A stretch of 64,000 bases of DNA from Bacteroides sp. MSB163. GTDB taxonomy: Bacteria > Bacteroidota > Bacteroidia > Bacteroidales > Bacteroidaceae. Of this stretch, positions 35,492-45,359 are shown piece by piece. Every line of letters starts with the position of its first letter. Position 1 is the first letter of the stretch. Made by a program: the position numbers and the translations under genes. The notes beneath the pieces are model-generated. The model searched no databases. It had not been told where the DNA came from and saw only the letters and a program-made list of their open reading frames with translations. The stretch is taken from the NCBI RefSeq assembly GCF_036416795.1, contig NZ_CP143867.1, positions 2,720,001-2,784,000 on the forward strand. The letters are read 5' to 3'.

Positions 35492-37132
35492 ATGGCAACA
35501 ACACCTCCGTTCAAGTATCAACCTATGTTTGAGCATGGGGAAGATAAGACTGAGTATTATCTGCTTACAAAAGATTATGTATCTGTAAGCGAGTTTGAAG
35601 GAAAGCCCATTCTGAAGATTGAAAAAGAAGGTCTTACGGCAATGGCTAACACAGCTTTCCGCGATGTGTCATTTATGTTGCGCCGTTCGCACAATGAGCA
35701 AGTTGCTAAGATTTTGCGCGACCCCGAAGCAAGTGATAATGATAAATATGTAGCATTGACCTTCCTGCGCAATGCAGAAGTTGCTTCAAAAGGTGTGCTT
35801 CCTTTCTGTCAGGATACCGGTACGGCTATCGTTCATGGTGAAAAGGGACAGCAGGTATGGACTGGTTATTGTGATGAAGAAGCTCTTTCGTTGGGTGTCT
35901 ACAAAACATATACTGAAGAAAACCTGCGTTACTCTCAGAATGCTCCGTTGAATATGTACGACGAGGTGAACACGAAGTGTAACCTACCTGCACAAATAGA
36001 TATCGAAGCTACCGAAGGTATGGAATATAAGTTCCTTTGCGTGACCAAAGGTGGCGGTTCGGCCAATAAGACTTACCTATATCAGGAAACAAAAGCAATC
36101 CTGAATCCCGGCACTCTGGTTCCTTTCCTCGTTGAGAAAATGAAGACGCTGGGTACAGCAGCTTGTCCTCCTTACCACATCGCTTTCGTCATTGGCGGTA
36201 CTTCTGCTGAGAAGAACCTGTTGACGGTGAAGCTGGCTTCTACTCATTATTATGATGAGTTGCCCACTACGGGTAACGAGTACGGACGTGCCTTCCGTGA
36301 TGTAGAACTTGAGAAAGAAGTGTTAGAAGAAGCTCATAGGATTGGCCTCGGTGCACAGTTCGGCGGTAAATATCTGGCTCATGATATCCGTATCATCCGC
36401 CTGCCTCGCCACGGTGCATCTTGTCCGGTAGGTCTGGGCGTTTCTTGCTCTGCCGACCGTAACATCAAGTGTAAGATCAACAAAGAAGGTATCTGGATTG
36501 AAAAACTGGACAGTAATCCGGGTGAACTCATTCCGGAAGAAATGCGTCATGCAGGCGAAGGTGCCGTGGTTAAGATAAACCTGAACCAGCCGATGGCAGA
36601 TATCTTGAAGGAACTGACTAAATATCCGGTGGCTACACGTCTGTCATTGAATGGTACGATTATCGTAGGCCGTGACATTGCACATGCTAAGCTGAAAGAA
36701 CGTCTGGACCGTGGTGAAGATTTGCCACAGTATATCAAGGATCATCCGATTTACTATGCCGGCCCTGCCAAGACTCCGGCTGGTATGGCTTGTGGCTCTA
36801 TGGGTCCCACTACTGCGGGACGTATGGACTCGTATGTAGAGTTGTTCCAAAGTCATGGTGGCAGCATGGTTATGCTTGCTAAGGGTAACCGTAGCCAGCA
36901 GGTGACGGACGCTTGCAAGAAGTACGGTGGTTTCTATCTCGGTTCTATCGGTGGTCCTGCCGCTATCCTGGCACAGAACAACATCAAGAGTATCGAATGT
37001 GTAGAATATCCCGAACTCGGTATGGAAGCTATCTGGAAGATTGAAGTGGAAGACTTCCCTGCATTCATTTTGGTAGATGACAAAGGCAATGATTTCTTTA
37101 AACAATTGAAACCTTGGAATTGTAGTAAATAA
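35492..37132 (+). CDS. fumB: Class I (iron-sulphur) fumarate hydratase
   Basis: A 546-residue class I fumarase of the long FumA/FumB type, reversibly hydrating fumarate to malate. In Bacteroides this serves the reductive branch that makes fumarate for fumarate reductase and succinate/propionate formation. Diagnostic segments are KGVLPFCQDTGTAI (Cys106, an Fe-S ligand), KGGGSANKTYLYQETKA, AACPPYHIAFVIGGTSAE (second Cys) and GASCPVGLGVSCSADRN (third Cys). The C-terminal beta domain contains YYAGPAKTPAGMACGSMGPT and VEDFPAFILVDDKGNDFF. Similarity to the E. coli FumA sequence as I recall it is high along the whole length. It is monocistronic between its own promoter and a strong terminator. The symbol fumA would be equally defensible. 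Confidence 0.95.
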   Translation: MATTPPFKYQPMFEHGEDKTEYYLLTKDYVSVSEFEGKPILKIEKEGLTAMANTAFRDVSFMLRRSHNEQVAKILRDPEASDNDKYVALTFLRNAEVASKGVLPFCQDTGTAIVHGEKGQQVWTGYCDEEALSLGVYKTYTEENLRYSQNAPLNMYDEVNTKCNLPAQIDIEATEGMEYKFLCVTKGGGSANKTYLYQETKAILNPGTLVPFLVEKMKTLGTAACPPYHIAFVIGGTSAEKNLLTVKLASTHYYDELPTTGNEYGRAFRDVELEKEVLEEAHRIGLGAQFGGKYLAHDIRIIRLPRHGASCPVGLGVSCSADRNIKCKINKEGIWIEKLDSNPGELIPEEMRHAGEGAVVKINLNQPMADILKELTKYPVATRLSLNGTIIVGRDIAHAKLKERLDRGEDLPQYIKDHPIYYAGPAKTPAGMACGSMGPTTAGRMDSYVELFQSHGGSMVMLAKGNRSQQVTDACKKYGGFYLGSIGGPAAILAQNNIKSIECVEYPELGMEAIWKIEVEDFPAFILVDDKGNDFFKQLKPWNCSK

Positions 37133-37156
37133 GAGGAATCTTTCTATAGATTAAGT

Positions 37157-37208
37157 GAAAGCTGTCCCGAAGAAGTTGATTAACTCCTTGGGACAGCTTT
37201 CTTGGTTT
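37157..37208 (+). terminator. Strong rho-independent terminator after fumarase
   Basis: GAAAGCTGTCCC (37157-37168) pairs over 12 bases with GGGACAGCTTTC (37190-37201), followed by TTGGTTTC. It begins 24 bases past the stop codon. Confidence 0.85.
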
Positions 37209-37285
37209 CATACGACTTTCTTCCCTTCTTTCTTACTGCTCCTAAGTATTCTATTGTGGAATCTATATACAGAAAAATAATAAAA

Positions 37286-37293
37286 TATCTTTG
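37286..37293 (+). promoter_or_regulatory. -7 element upstream of the acyltransferase gene
   Basis: TATCTTTG matches the TAnnTTTG consensus, 60 bases ahead of ATG 37354. This argues against an earlier TTG start at 37291, which lies inside the element. Confidence 0.55.
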
Positions 37294-37353
37294 TATGCCG
37301 ATACTAATTTTTATCTTTACGCCTTCAAAATCAGATTAATCTTATTGGCAGTT

Positions 37354-38514
37354 ATGGAAACTACTCCCCACATTTCTCCGAAGGCGGACTCCCGTGTTGT
37401 TTGGCTGGATGTCGTGCGATTGATAGCTATGTTTACCGTGGTTTGTTGCCATTGCACAGACCCTTTCAACTTTTATCCGGGAACGGTTCCGAATATTGAA
37501 GATATCAAGTTCTGGGGGGCTGTCTATGGGGCGGTGCTGCGTCCGTGCGTACCTCTTTTTGCGATGATAACGGGAGCTTTGTTGCTTCCTGTGCGTGGGG
37601 ATACATCCGTATTCTATAAGAAACGTATTCCACGTGTGTTTTTTCCGTTTCTTATCTGGTCGGTGATTTATAATCTTTTCCCTTGGATTACAGGATTGCT
37701 GGGAGTGGAACCGTGGGTAATTCTTGACTTCTTCCCGTACTCGGGCGAAGAAGTGATGCGCCAGTCTTTAGCTGTCAGTATGGGATATATTGCAGAACTT
37801 CCTTTTAATTTTTCTATCCTCGATGTACACATGTGGTACATTTATTTGCTGATAGGACTCTATCTGTACTTGCCGATATTCTCCGCCTGGGTGGAGAAAG
37901 CTTCGGAGAAAGCCAAACTCTGGTTCTTGGCAGTATGGGGAGTGACATTGCTTATACCTTATTATAATGAGTTTGTAGCGCAATACTTGTGGGGAACTTG
38001 TTCGTGGAACTCATTCGGCATGCTTTATTATTTTGCCGGTTTTAATGGATACCTGCTTCTGGGGCATTATCTACGCAAGCATGACTGGACTGGACGACAA
38101 TCCGTACTGATAGGCGTTCCTATGTTTGTGGTGGGCTATGCGGTTACTTTCTTCGGTTTCCGCCACATGACAGCATTACCGGACTTTACGGATGAAATGC
38201 TGGAATTATTCTTCACCTACTGTTCATTGAATGTGGTGATGATGACCATTCCTGTATTTATGTGGGCAAAGAGAGTGAACATTCGTTCGGAGCGGATGAT
38301 AAAAGCATTGTCCAATCTGACACTTTGCGGCTTTGGGGTTTATATGATACACTACTTCTTCACCGGTCCGTCAGTGGTACTGATGCGGGCGGCAGGTGTT
38401 CCGTTGTGTTTGCAGATACCTGTCGCCGCAGTGGTTGCATTTGCCATTTCCTGGTTCCTGGTGGCAATGACATACCGTTGCTTTGGAAAGAAAGCGAAAT
38501 GGGTGATGGGATAG
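37354..38514 (+). CDS. Acyltransferase family 3 integral membrane protein
   Basis: A 386-residue polytopic membrane protein from ATG 37354 (METTPHISPKADSRVVWLDVVRLIAM). The start RVVWLDVVRLIAMFTVVCCHC is the standard first helix of acyltransferase-3 proteins, with the conserved His in CCHC. About ten hydrophobic segments follow (for example RVFFPFLIWSVIYNLFPW, MWYIYLLIGLYLYLPIFSAW). Such proteins move acetyl or other acyl groups onto surface polysaccharides or other exported glycans. Substrate is unknown. The neighbouring pectate lyase gene converges 15 bases away, so no operon partner is apparent. Confidence 0.88.
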   Translation: METTPHISPKADSRVVWLDVVRLIAMFTVVCCHCTDPFNFYPGTVPNIEDIKFWGAVYGAVLRPCVPLFAMITGALLLPVRGDTSVFYKKRIPRVFFPFLIWSVIYNLFPWITGLLGVEPWVILDFFPYSGEEVMRQSLAVSMGYIAELPFNFSILDVHMWYIYLLIGLYLYLPIFSAWVEKASEKAKLWFLAVWGVTLLIPYYNEFVAQYLWGTCSWNSFGMLYYFAGFNGYLLLGHYLRKHDWTGRQSVLIGVPMFVVGYAVTFFGFRHMTALPDFTDEMLELFFTYCSLNVVMMTIPVFMWAKRVNIRSERMIKALSNLTLCGFGVYMIHYFFTGPSVVLMRAAGVPLCLQIPVAAVVAFAISWFLVAMTYRCFGKKAKWVMG

Positions 38515-38529
38515 TCCCCGGAGGGTGAA

Positions 38530-39627
38530 TTATTGTATCTTATTCTTTTTCTTCCACTGTTCGTACTTCTTCAGCACTTTCAGTCCGTCGCTATTATACC
38601 AACTATATCCATTACGGCGTTCGTGTCCTATCTCTGAGATATTAAACTTCTTCACTCCATCGCGGTCACTGAAGAAAGGACGGTTATCTTCCAGTGTATA
38701 GAAGCGTGCCCACAAAGGAGGACAATCTGTACATGGTATCATGCGGTAGTCTTTCTTGCCTTCATCATTCGTGAAGAATTCTTTTTTCATCCCTTCAATC
38801 TTTGATGCTTTGAACCATTCGATTGCGTTCTCTATACATGCGATAACCTCTTTTGAAGGATTAGGCAGAGACATTAGCAGGATGACGATGTTGTCCGATT
38901 CGGCTCCACTCAGTGAGGGAAGTTCGTAAGCGCGTGCTTTGGCGGGAGCAAGAGTGTGTTCGTCGTGTTGTGCACACCAGACGGTTGGTTTACCATTTAA
39001 GACAACTTGCGTTTTGAGGATACACTCCACACCTTTGTTGAATGCCGCGCGAGCACGGTTGCAGATGCTGTCGGGGACATATTCATAAGGTTTTTTCTTT
39101 TCGTATACCTCGCGCAGAAGCTCCATTACATTTACCATCGCATTGTCATTGTAGGTGATATGTGTGTAGTAACCTTTGGGACGAGGCCAGAACTGAGGCC
39201 AGCCTCCACTGGGATATTGTGCTTTGAGGATATAACGGATGCCGTCCAGCGCACTGTCTCTGTATTTCTCAATATGAGTAGCCAGATACAGGCGGGAGAG
39301 ATATTCGATTTCTGTACTGGTTGCATCGTTGTCTATCGTACTTTCGTTTACATCATCCTTGGAGGCGAGTACGTCTTCACGTTCTTGCTCTGTCAGTTCG
39401 GCAGGCATATAGATGTTTTTGGGCCAACCGCCGGTGGTTTGTTGATAAAGCAATACATTGTCGCCAATGCGGATGGCCTCAGTTGTTTTAAAGAATTCAT
39501 CGTCCAATTTAGGAGCCATTTTCACCCAGGTTTTATAGGGCTTCTTCTCTTTGTAGTTTATGCTCTCTTGTGCAAATACATTTGTCAGGCATAACAAAAC
39601 CAGACAACACAGGCAAATTTTTTTCAT
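38530..39627 (-). CDS. pelA: Secreted pectate lyase, polysaccharide lyase family 10
   Basis: A 365-residue secreted enzyme with signal MKKICLCCLVLLCLTNVFA. It cleaves polygalacturonate by beta-elimination. Family PL10 traits are LLYQQTTGGWPKNIYMP (about residues 60-75), ESTIDNDATSTEIEYLSRLYLATH, QYPSGGWPQFWPRP, TYNDNAMVNVMELLREV, WCAQHDEHTLAPAKARAYELPSLSGAES and the C-terminal RRNGYSWYNSDGLKVL, which form an alpha/alpha toroid-like fold. No lipobox is present, so it is probably periplasmic or released. It stands alone rather than in a pectin-utilisation cluster. Gene symbol is by function only. Confidence 0.9.
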   Translation of the reverse strand: MKKICLCCLVLLCLTNVFAQESINYKEKKPYKTWVKMAPKLDDEFFKTTEAIRIGDNVLLYQQTTGGWPKNIYMPAELTEQEREDVLASKDDVNESTIDNDATSTEIEYLSRLYLATHIEKYRDSALDGIRYILKAQYPSGGWPQFWPRPKGYYTHITYNDNAMVNVMELLREVYEKKKPYEYVPDSICNRARAAFNKGVECILKTQVVLNGKPTVWCAQHDEHTLAPAKARAYELPSLSGAESDNIVILLMSLPNPSKEVIACIENAIEWFKASKIEGMKKEFFTNDEGKKDYRMIPCTDCPPLWARFYTLEDNRPFFSDRDGVKKFNISEIGHERRNGYSWYNSDGLKVLKKYEQWKKKNKIQ

Positions 39628-39656
39628 GGTCGTTGTTTTTTATAGTTCTATGATGG

Positions 39657-39664
39657 CAAAAGTA
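39657..39664 (-). promoter_or_regulatory. -7 element of the pectate lyase gene
   Basis: Read on the minus strand this is TACTTTTG (TAnnTTTG), 29 bases upstream of the start codon at 39627 and within the 72-base gap after the efflux operon. Confidence 0.5.
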
Positions 39665-39699
39665 GAGGAAAAAAACTCGCCTGATGGGGAATATTTGTT

Positions 39700-41025
39700 T
39701 TATTCCAGGTATTTTGTTACTTTTCCACTGATTTGCAACAAAGAAATCTCGCATAATTTAGTGTTGTACTCCGCTGAAAGAATTCTTTCTTCTGCATCTA
39801 AAAGACTCTTCTGTGCTTCACGCATTTCGATACCCGAAAGGTTTCCCAGCATGTAACGCTCCATGGCAATCTCATGGTTTTCTTTAGCAGCTACAAGGTT
39901 CTGGCGTTCCAGGTTCAGCATTTGCAGATTGTTCTGGTAAGCTTGCCATAAGTTGCTCAGGTCTGCACGTAAGGCTTGTTCCAGTTGTTCGCGTTCCAGG
40001 CGGGCATTCTGAATGGCAATACGTGCATTGTTGCGTTCCCGGCGACGGTTTCCATCGAACAGGTTGAAGCCGATAGTCAGGCCGAAGTTGGCACCAAGAT
40101 TACCGCGTTGGATGTTAGTGGCGATATCGTATTTGTTGAAGGTATAGCCATAACCGCCGTTCATCTTCAGATAAGGATAGTCGCGGGAACAAACCTTTTT
40201 GTAATCCAGCTGGGCAAGCGTGTTGTTTTGGTAGGCTTTCAACAGAGAAGCGTTGGTTTGCAGAGTCATGTTCCAAAGCTCTTCAAAGTTTAGTCCACCG
40301 TCTACGTTGATCAGACTGTCCTGAACGATGATGGGCTGGTCTACATCTTCGTTTGCCATCAGTTCGTTCAGTTGGATACGGGAGGTATGCAGCAACTCTT
40401 GCTGTTTCATATACTGGGCACTGTCTGCATTGAAGTCTACCTTTGCCTGTTGGTAATCCAGACGGGAGAAGTTACCGATGTGATAACGCTCTTCCACGAT
40501 ACGCAAACGCTCTTTGGACAAAGATACGGCATAGCGGAAATTATTCAGACGGATCTTATGTTGCAGATAGTTGTAATATTCGGCAGCGATGTTGGCTATC
40601 AGGTCTTCCACGGCAATACGGGTATTGGTTTCACCTTGTCTTTCCAACTCTTTCAGACGTTGGTAGTTGGCGGTGATGTTGAAGCCGTCGAAGATAGTCC
40701 AGTTCAGATTAAGCCCCACGTTCATGGTCTGATCGAATACACCATTCTCTTTAACATGTTCTCCGGTAGCCCGCACTTTACTGTCTGTATTGTCTACGGT
40801 TCCTTTATAACTTGCAGAGAGGTCAAGTGTCGGCAGATAACCGGCGTTTCCCAGCGTGGCGTTGTTCTTGCTGACTTGCTCCTCGTTGCGGGTAATGCGC
40901 AGCGAGTAGTTATTTTGAAGCCCGTATTCCAAGCAGGACTTTAATGTATAAGATTGCGGCATCTGCGCCTGCGATGCAAGCGAGGCGCTACAAATGGCTA
41001 TGAGGGATAAAATCGTACGTTTCAT
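39700..41025 (-). CDS. TolC-family outer membrane efflux protein
   Basis: A 441-residue outer membrane factor (signal MKRTILSLIAICSASLASQA). TolC-type coiled-coil and strand pattern: LKSCLEYGLQNNYSLRITRNE, LNLNWTIFDGFNITANYQRLKE, YHIGNFSRLDYQQAKVDFN and LTIGFNLFDGNRRRERNNARIAIQNARLEREQLEQ in two internally similar halves. It forms the outer-membrane exit duct for the RND pump encoded just upstream; the pump gene's stop overlaps this ATG by 4 bases. Last gene of the three-gene operon. Confidence 0.94.
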   Translation of the reverse strand: MKRTILSLIAICSASLASQAQMPQSYTLKSCLEYGLQNNYSLRITRNEEQVSKNNATLGNAGYLPTLDLSASYKGTVDNTDSKVRATGEHVKENGVFDQTMNVGLNLNWTIFDGFNITANYQRLKELERQGETNTRIAVEDLIANIAAEYYNYLQHKIRLNNFRYAVSLSKERLRIVEERYHIGNFSRLDYQQAKVDFNADSAQYMKQQELLHTSRIQLNELMANEDVDQPIIVQDSLINVDGGLNFEELWNMTLQTNASLLKAYQNNTLAQLDYKKVCSRDYPYLKMNGGYGYTFNKYDIATNIQRGNLGANFGLTIGFNLFDGNRRRERNNARIAIQNARLEREQLEQALRADLSNLWQAYQNNLQMLNLERQNLVAAKENHEIAMERYMLGNLSGIEMREAQKSLLDAEERILSAEYNTKLCEISLLQISGKVTKYLE

Positions 41026-44000
41026 GATTTCTTTAACTTACTTCTGTTAGTGGATACATAACTATATATGGCAGGTACGATATACATAGTGAGGAATGTG
41101 GATACCAACATACCGCCCACTACGGCTGTACCCATGGCAATGCGCTGGTTACAACCTTCACCCGAAGCGAATGCCAACGGTATTAGTCCGAGAATGGTAG
41201 AAGCACTCGTCATTAGGATGGGGCGTAGACGTTGCAGGGATGCATCCTTGATGGCTTCCATTTTATCTTCTCCGGCTTCCTGTTTCTGGTTGGCAAACTC
41301 TACAATAAGGATACCGTTCTTTGCCACCAGACCAATCAGCATGATGATGCCAATCTGACTGAATATATTCATCGTAATATCGTTGAAGTACATGAATACC
41401 AAGGCTCCGGCAATAGCCAAAGGCACGGTAAGCATGATAATCAACGGATCTTTGAAACTCTCGAACTGCGCTGCCAGAATCAGGTAGATCAGCAGAATTG
41501 CCAATACAAAGGCAAACATCAGACTGGAAGAACTTTCCCTGTACTCTTTGGAGTCTCCCGTCAGTGCGGTACGGAATGTCTCATCCAATGTTTCTTTGGC
41601 AATCTTATCCATCTCGTCCAATCCTTGTCCGATGGTTTTCCCATCAGCAAGTCCGGCAGAAATAGTGGCGGAAACGAAACGGTTGTAACGGTACAATTGC
41701 GGAGGGGCGATACCGCCGGTCAGTTCAATCAGGTTGTCCAACTGCACCATTTCACCTTTATCACTACGAATATAGATGCCTTTCAGGTCGGAAGGCTTGT
41801 TGCGTTGCTGGCGGTTGATTTCACCCAATATCTCGTATTGCTTTCCGTTCATATAGAAATAACCCATACGCTGACCGCTCAATCCGTATTGAAGCGTTTG
41901 CGCGATATTACGTGTGCTTACTCTCATGATACTTGCCTTGTCGCGATTGATATTGATGCGGGCTTCCGGCTTGCTGAATTTCAGGTTCACGTCGGCCATC
42001 TGGAAAACCGGATTTTCATAAACCTTCGCCATAAATATTGGTAACACCTCTTGTAATTTCTCAATGTTGGTAGCCTGCAATACATATTGAACCGGCATAC
42101 CACCGCGTCGTCCACCGAAAGAGGACGATTGCTGTACGAACGAACGCGCCTTGGTCTTTTTCTGTACAGCCTGCGAAATCTTTTCGGCTACTTCCATCTG
42201 TGTGTAGTCACGCTCTTTCATGTCTTTCAATGTGATACGCACGTTACCGCTACCACTTGACACGCGTGCCGTTACCGATTCTGCATCCGGCAGAATGGAA
42301 TCTACCAACTGGTTGATGTCTTCCGTATAATCCCGTATATATTCGTAAGTCACACCCTCTGCACCACGCACGTTGATACTGATTTGCGAGCGATCTTCCA
42401 ATGGTGCCATTTCGGCAGGGATGGCATTCCACAGATATACGATAATGATTAATGTTCCTAATACAAGTGGCATGGCCAGCCAGCGTTTACGGAGAAAAAT
42501 TTCCAATGACCGGCTGTAGATGCGGTTCATTCCTTCAAAGAATGGTTCGGTTTTTATATAGAACCAGTTTTTCTTTTCTTGTTTCACTAACAACTTGGTG
42601 GCAAGCATCGGAGTAAAGGTCAATGCGGCAAAGGAGGAAATGATCACCGAACCGGATACCACGATGCTGAATTCGCGGAAAAGCCGTCCCGTCATACCGT
42701 CCATAAAGACGATAGGGAAGAATACGGCTACCAGCGTGATGGTGGTAGAGATTACAGCAAAGAAAATTTCCTTGGCGCCCTCGATGCCGGCCTCTTTTGG
42801 CGGCATTCCGCGTTCAATGCGGACATAGATGTTTTCCGTCATTACAATGGCATCATCTACTACCAAGCCTACTGCCAGCACTACCGCCAGCATGGAAAGC
42901 ACATTGATAGAGAATCCTGCCAGATACATCACAAAGAATGCTCCGATAAGTGAAACGGGAATTACGATACAGGGCACCAGCGTTACACGCCAGTCGCGCA
43001 GGAAGAGGAAGATGATGATGATGACGAGAATGAATGCCACGTATACCGTTTCCTTTACCTCATTGATAGAGGCGCGGATAAACTTGGTATTGTCAAAACC
43101 ATAAGAGTATCGCACATCATCCGGAAGGTCTTTCTTCATCTGTTCCATGCGTTCGTAAACGGCATCGGCAATCTTGATGTGGTTGGCGCCCGGTTGAGGT
43201 ACCACAACAATACCTACCATTGGTACGCCATTCATTTTCATGTAGCTCTTGATGTCCGCAGGACCCAGTTCCGCCCGTCCGATATCACTGAAACGGACAA
43301 TGCGGTTGTTGTCTTCCCGCAGGATAAGGTTATTGAATTCTTCTGCCGTGTGCATTAATCCCAGTGTACGGATGGTAAGTTCCACCGTATTACCTTCGAT
43401 ACTTCCGGACGGGAGTTCCACATTTTCTTTATCTACCGCATTCTTTACGTCTATGGGGGTAATGCCGTAACCCGACATTTTGATAGGATCGAGCCAAAGG
43501 CGCATGGAATAACGCTTTTCTCCCCAGATACTGACACCACTTACGTCTGCAATAGTCTGCAATTGCTCTTTGACGGTGAGGTCTGCGATCTCGCTCAATT
43601 CCAGCAAGGAACGTTTGTCGCTTTGCAATGCTACCATCAGTATAGGCATGGCGTCCGCATCTGCTTTTGATACGGTAGGAGGGTCACAGTCGCGAGGCAA
43701 ATAACGTTGGGCGCGTGAAACTTTATCACGCACGTCGTTTGCAGCCGTTTCCAGATCTACGGAGAGTTCAAATTCTACCGTAATACGGGATGAACCTTGC
43801 TGGCTGACGCTGGACAAAGAACGGATTCCCGGAATACCATTGATATTTTGCTCCAATGGCTCGGTAATCTGGTTTTCGATGACATCGGCATTTGCACCCG
43901 GGTAGGAGCAGGATACCGAAATGATGGGATTGTCCACTGACGGATATTCGCGGACGCCGAGATAGCTGTACCCGATAAGTCCAAAAAGCAGGATGATAAG

Positions 44001-44054
44001 GGTAAGTACTGTGGAGAGTACCGGGCGCCGTATGCTGAGTTCGGATATGTTCAT
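41022..44054 (-). CDS. RND efflux transporter permease (AcrB/HAE1-like)
   Basis: A 1010-residue inner-membrane RND pump. It starts MNISELSIRRPVLSTVLTLIILLFGLIGYSYLGVREYPSVDNPIISV, typical of the hydrophobe/amphiphile efflux family. GLVVDDAIVMTENIYVRIERG (TM4, with the paired Asp residues of the proton relay) and the TM10 region FSQIGIIMLIGLVAKNGILIVEFAN are visible, and the two large periplasmic porter loops are present. It exports drugs, bile salts or similar compounds using the proton gradient. The order adaptor, pump, duct with 12-base and 4-base spacing is the standard operon. Confidence 0.96.
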   Translation of the reverse strand: MNISELSIRRPVLSTVLTLIILLFGLIGYSYLGVREYPSVDNPIISVSCSYPGANADVIENQITEPLEQNINGIPGIRSLSSVSQQGSSRITVEFELSVDLETAANDVRDKVSRAQRYLPRDCDPPTVSKADADAMPILMVALQSDKRSLLELSEIADLTVKEQLQTIADVSGVSIWGEKRYSMRLWLDPIKMSGYGITPIDVKNAVDKENVELPSGSIEGNTVELTIRTLGLMHTAEEFNNLILREDNNRIVRFSDIGRAELGPADIKSYMKMNGVPMVGIVVVPQPGANHIKIADAVYERMEQMKKDLPDDVRYSYGFDNTKFIRASINEVKETVYVAFILVIIIIFLFLRDWRVTLVPCIVIPVSLIGAFFVMYLAGFSINVLSMLAVVLAVGLVVDDAIVMTENIYVRIERGMPPKEAGIEGAKEIFFAVISTTITLVAVFFPIVFMDGMTGRLFREFSIVVSGSVIISSFAALTFTPMLATKLLVKQEKKNWFYIKTEPFFEGMNRIYSRSLEIFLRKRWLAMPLVLGTLIIIVYLWNAIPAEMAPLEDRSQISINVRGAEGVTYEYIRDYTEDINQLVDSILPDAESVTARVSSGSGNVRITLKDMKERDYTQMEVAEKISQAVQKKTKARSFVQQSSSFGGRRGGMPVQYVLQATNIEKLQEVLPIFMAKVYENPVFQMADVNLKFSKPEARININRDKASIMRVSTRNIAQTLQYGLSGQRMGYFYMNGKQYEILGEINRQQRNKPSDLKGIYIRSDKGEMVQLDNLIELTGGIAPPQLYRYNRFVSATISAGLADGKTIGQGLDEMDKIAKETLDETFRTALTGDSKEYRESSSSLMFAFVLAILLIYLILAAQFESFKDPLIIMLTVPLAIAGALVFMYFNDITMNIFSQIGIIMLIGLVAKNGILIVEFANQKQEAGEDKMEAIKDASLQRLRPILMTSASTILGLIPLAFASGEGCNQRIAMGTAVVGGMLVSTFLTMYIVPAIYSYVSTNRSKLKKS

Positions 44055-44066
44055 AAGGCGTCTGGT

Positions 44067-45149
44067 TTAATAGATATTATCCAATGTTACGGGTAATCCT
44101 GTGCGGAGCTGTAATGTACCGGAAATTATAATTGTATCTCCGGTCTGCAAACCCTGCAATACTTGGGTTTCAGCTTCTGTACGTATGCCAGTTTGTATTT
44201 CTACAGGTTGGGCTTTTCCCGATTTATAAAGGAAAATCTTGTCCTTACCCATTTCCGGAACGATAGCTTCGGATGGAACGGCAAGGGCATCATGGATTTC
44301 ATTTTTACTTAAACGGATATCCGCATAGCGTCCCGGCATTACATTACCGTTGGTATTGGGGTAGAGGGCACGCAATGTCAATGTATGGGTGTTTTGATCC
44401 ATTCTCGACTCACGTGCGTACACTTTGGCATGGAACGTTTCAAGTTTACCCTCAAGTCCGAAGTTTACTCCTGCACCGATTTTAACGTCATTGGCATAAC
44501 GTTCGGGAACGGAGAATTCTACTTTCAGCGGAGATATTTTTGTGAGTTTGGCAACGATAGTAGTGGGGGAAGCATAGGTTCCGACACTGACTTGACGCAG
44601 ACCGATTACACCGTCGAACGGGGCACGAAGCTCGGTTTGTGCAATGTTAGCTTCTATCAGGTCTATATCTGCATTCAGGGTTGCCAGTTCAGTTTTTACC
44701 TGCTCGTAGGCTTCCTTACTGACTGCATCCCGCTCCAACAATGCATTCTGGCGAAATACGCGGTCTTCTGCCAATTTCAATTGGGCAACAAGACGCTGTA
44801 ACTGTGCCTGTAAAGGCCGGTCGTTCACTTTAGCCAGCAGTTGTCCTTTTTTAACCTGGCTGCCTTCCTCAAAATTGATTTCTATGATTTTACCTGAGGT
44901 TTCAAAAGAAAGATCCACTTCTTCATCAGGTAACAGGCTACCGCTGATTTTGATTTCATCTTTGAGCAGCTGTGGCTTTATGATCTTTGCGTTTACATTT
45001 AATGCTTTTTTGCTATTGCGGTTACTGCTCATAACTTTGTCGGCAGCTGCCAATTCTTTATTCTCTTTAGGAAGCTGGGAATAAATACCCCAACCTATCA
45101 GTCCGGCACCAATGAAAATGATAATGCCCCATTTAACTTTTTTATTCAT
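44067..45149 (-). CDS. RND efflux periplasmic adaptor (membrane fusion protein)
   Basis: A 360-residue adaptor anchored by an N-terminal hydrophobic segment (VKWGIIIFIGAGLIGWGIYS). The lipoyl-like half (SFETSGKIIEINFEEGSQVKKGQLLAKVND), a short helical hairpin (LKLAEDRVFRQNALLERDAVSKEAYEQ) and the second lipoyl half (RAPFDGVIGLRQVSVGTYAS) come in the usual order. Beta-barrel and membrane-proximal domains follow (ALAVPSEAIVP, VLQGLQTGDTIIISGTLQLRTG). It links the inner-membrane pump to the TolC duct. It is the first gene of the operon; the upstream 210 bases hold tandem and inverted GTGATAA repeats. Confidence 0.95.
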   Translation of the reverse strand: MNKKVKWGIIIFIGAGLIGWGIYSQLPKENKELAAADKVMSSNRNSKKALNVNAKIIKPQLLKDEIKISGSLLPDEEVDLSFETSGKIIEINFEEGSQVKKGQLLAKVNDRPLQAQLQRLVAQLKLAEDRVFRQNALLERDAVSKEAYEQVKTELATLNADIDLIEANIAQTELRAPFDGVIGLRQVSVGTYASPTTIVAKLTKISPLKVEFSVPERYANDVKIGAGVNFGLEGKLETFHAKVYARESRMDQNTHTLTLRALYPNTNGNVMPGRYADIRLSKNEIHDALAVPSEAIVPEMGKDKIFLYKSGKAQPVEIQTGIRTEAETQVLQGLQTGDTIIISGTLQLRTGLPVTLDNIY

Positions 45150-45244
45150 GTATCAGTATTAGTATTATATCAGATATTAAGTTAGATTATGTAGCACTAA
45201 TTTGGACATATTAGGAATAGAAAGGTTTAATGCAAGAAGCGTTA

Positions 45245-45357
45245 AAAAAGGTGATAAAGTGATATGAAAAAGGGTGATAAGGTGATAAAATGCTAAAGTG
45301 ATAAGGTGATGGGTAAATGCTTTATCACCTTATCACTCTACCACTCTATCACTCTTC
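45245..45357. repeat. GTGATAA-rich direct and inverted repeat between rsgA and the efflux operon
   Basis: A purine-rich stretch repeats GGTGATAA/AGTGATA units (45250-45310), and AGTGATAAGGTGAT (45297-45310) is the exact reverse complement of ATCACCTTATCACT (45324-45337). Further TATCACTC units follow up to the rsgA stop. A stable hairpin would form at the 3' end of the rsgA transcript. Confidence 0.75.
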
Positions 45358-45359
45358 TT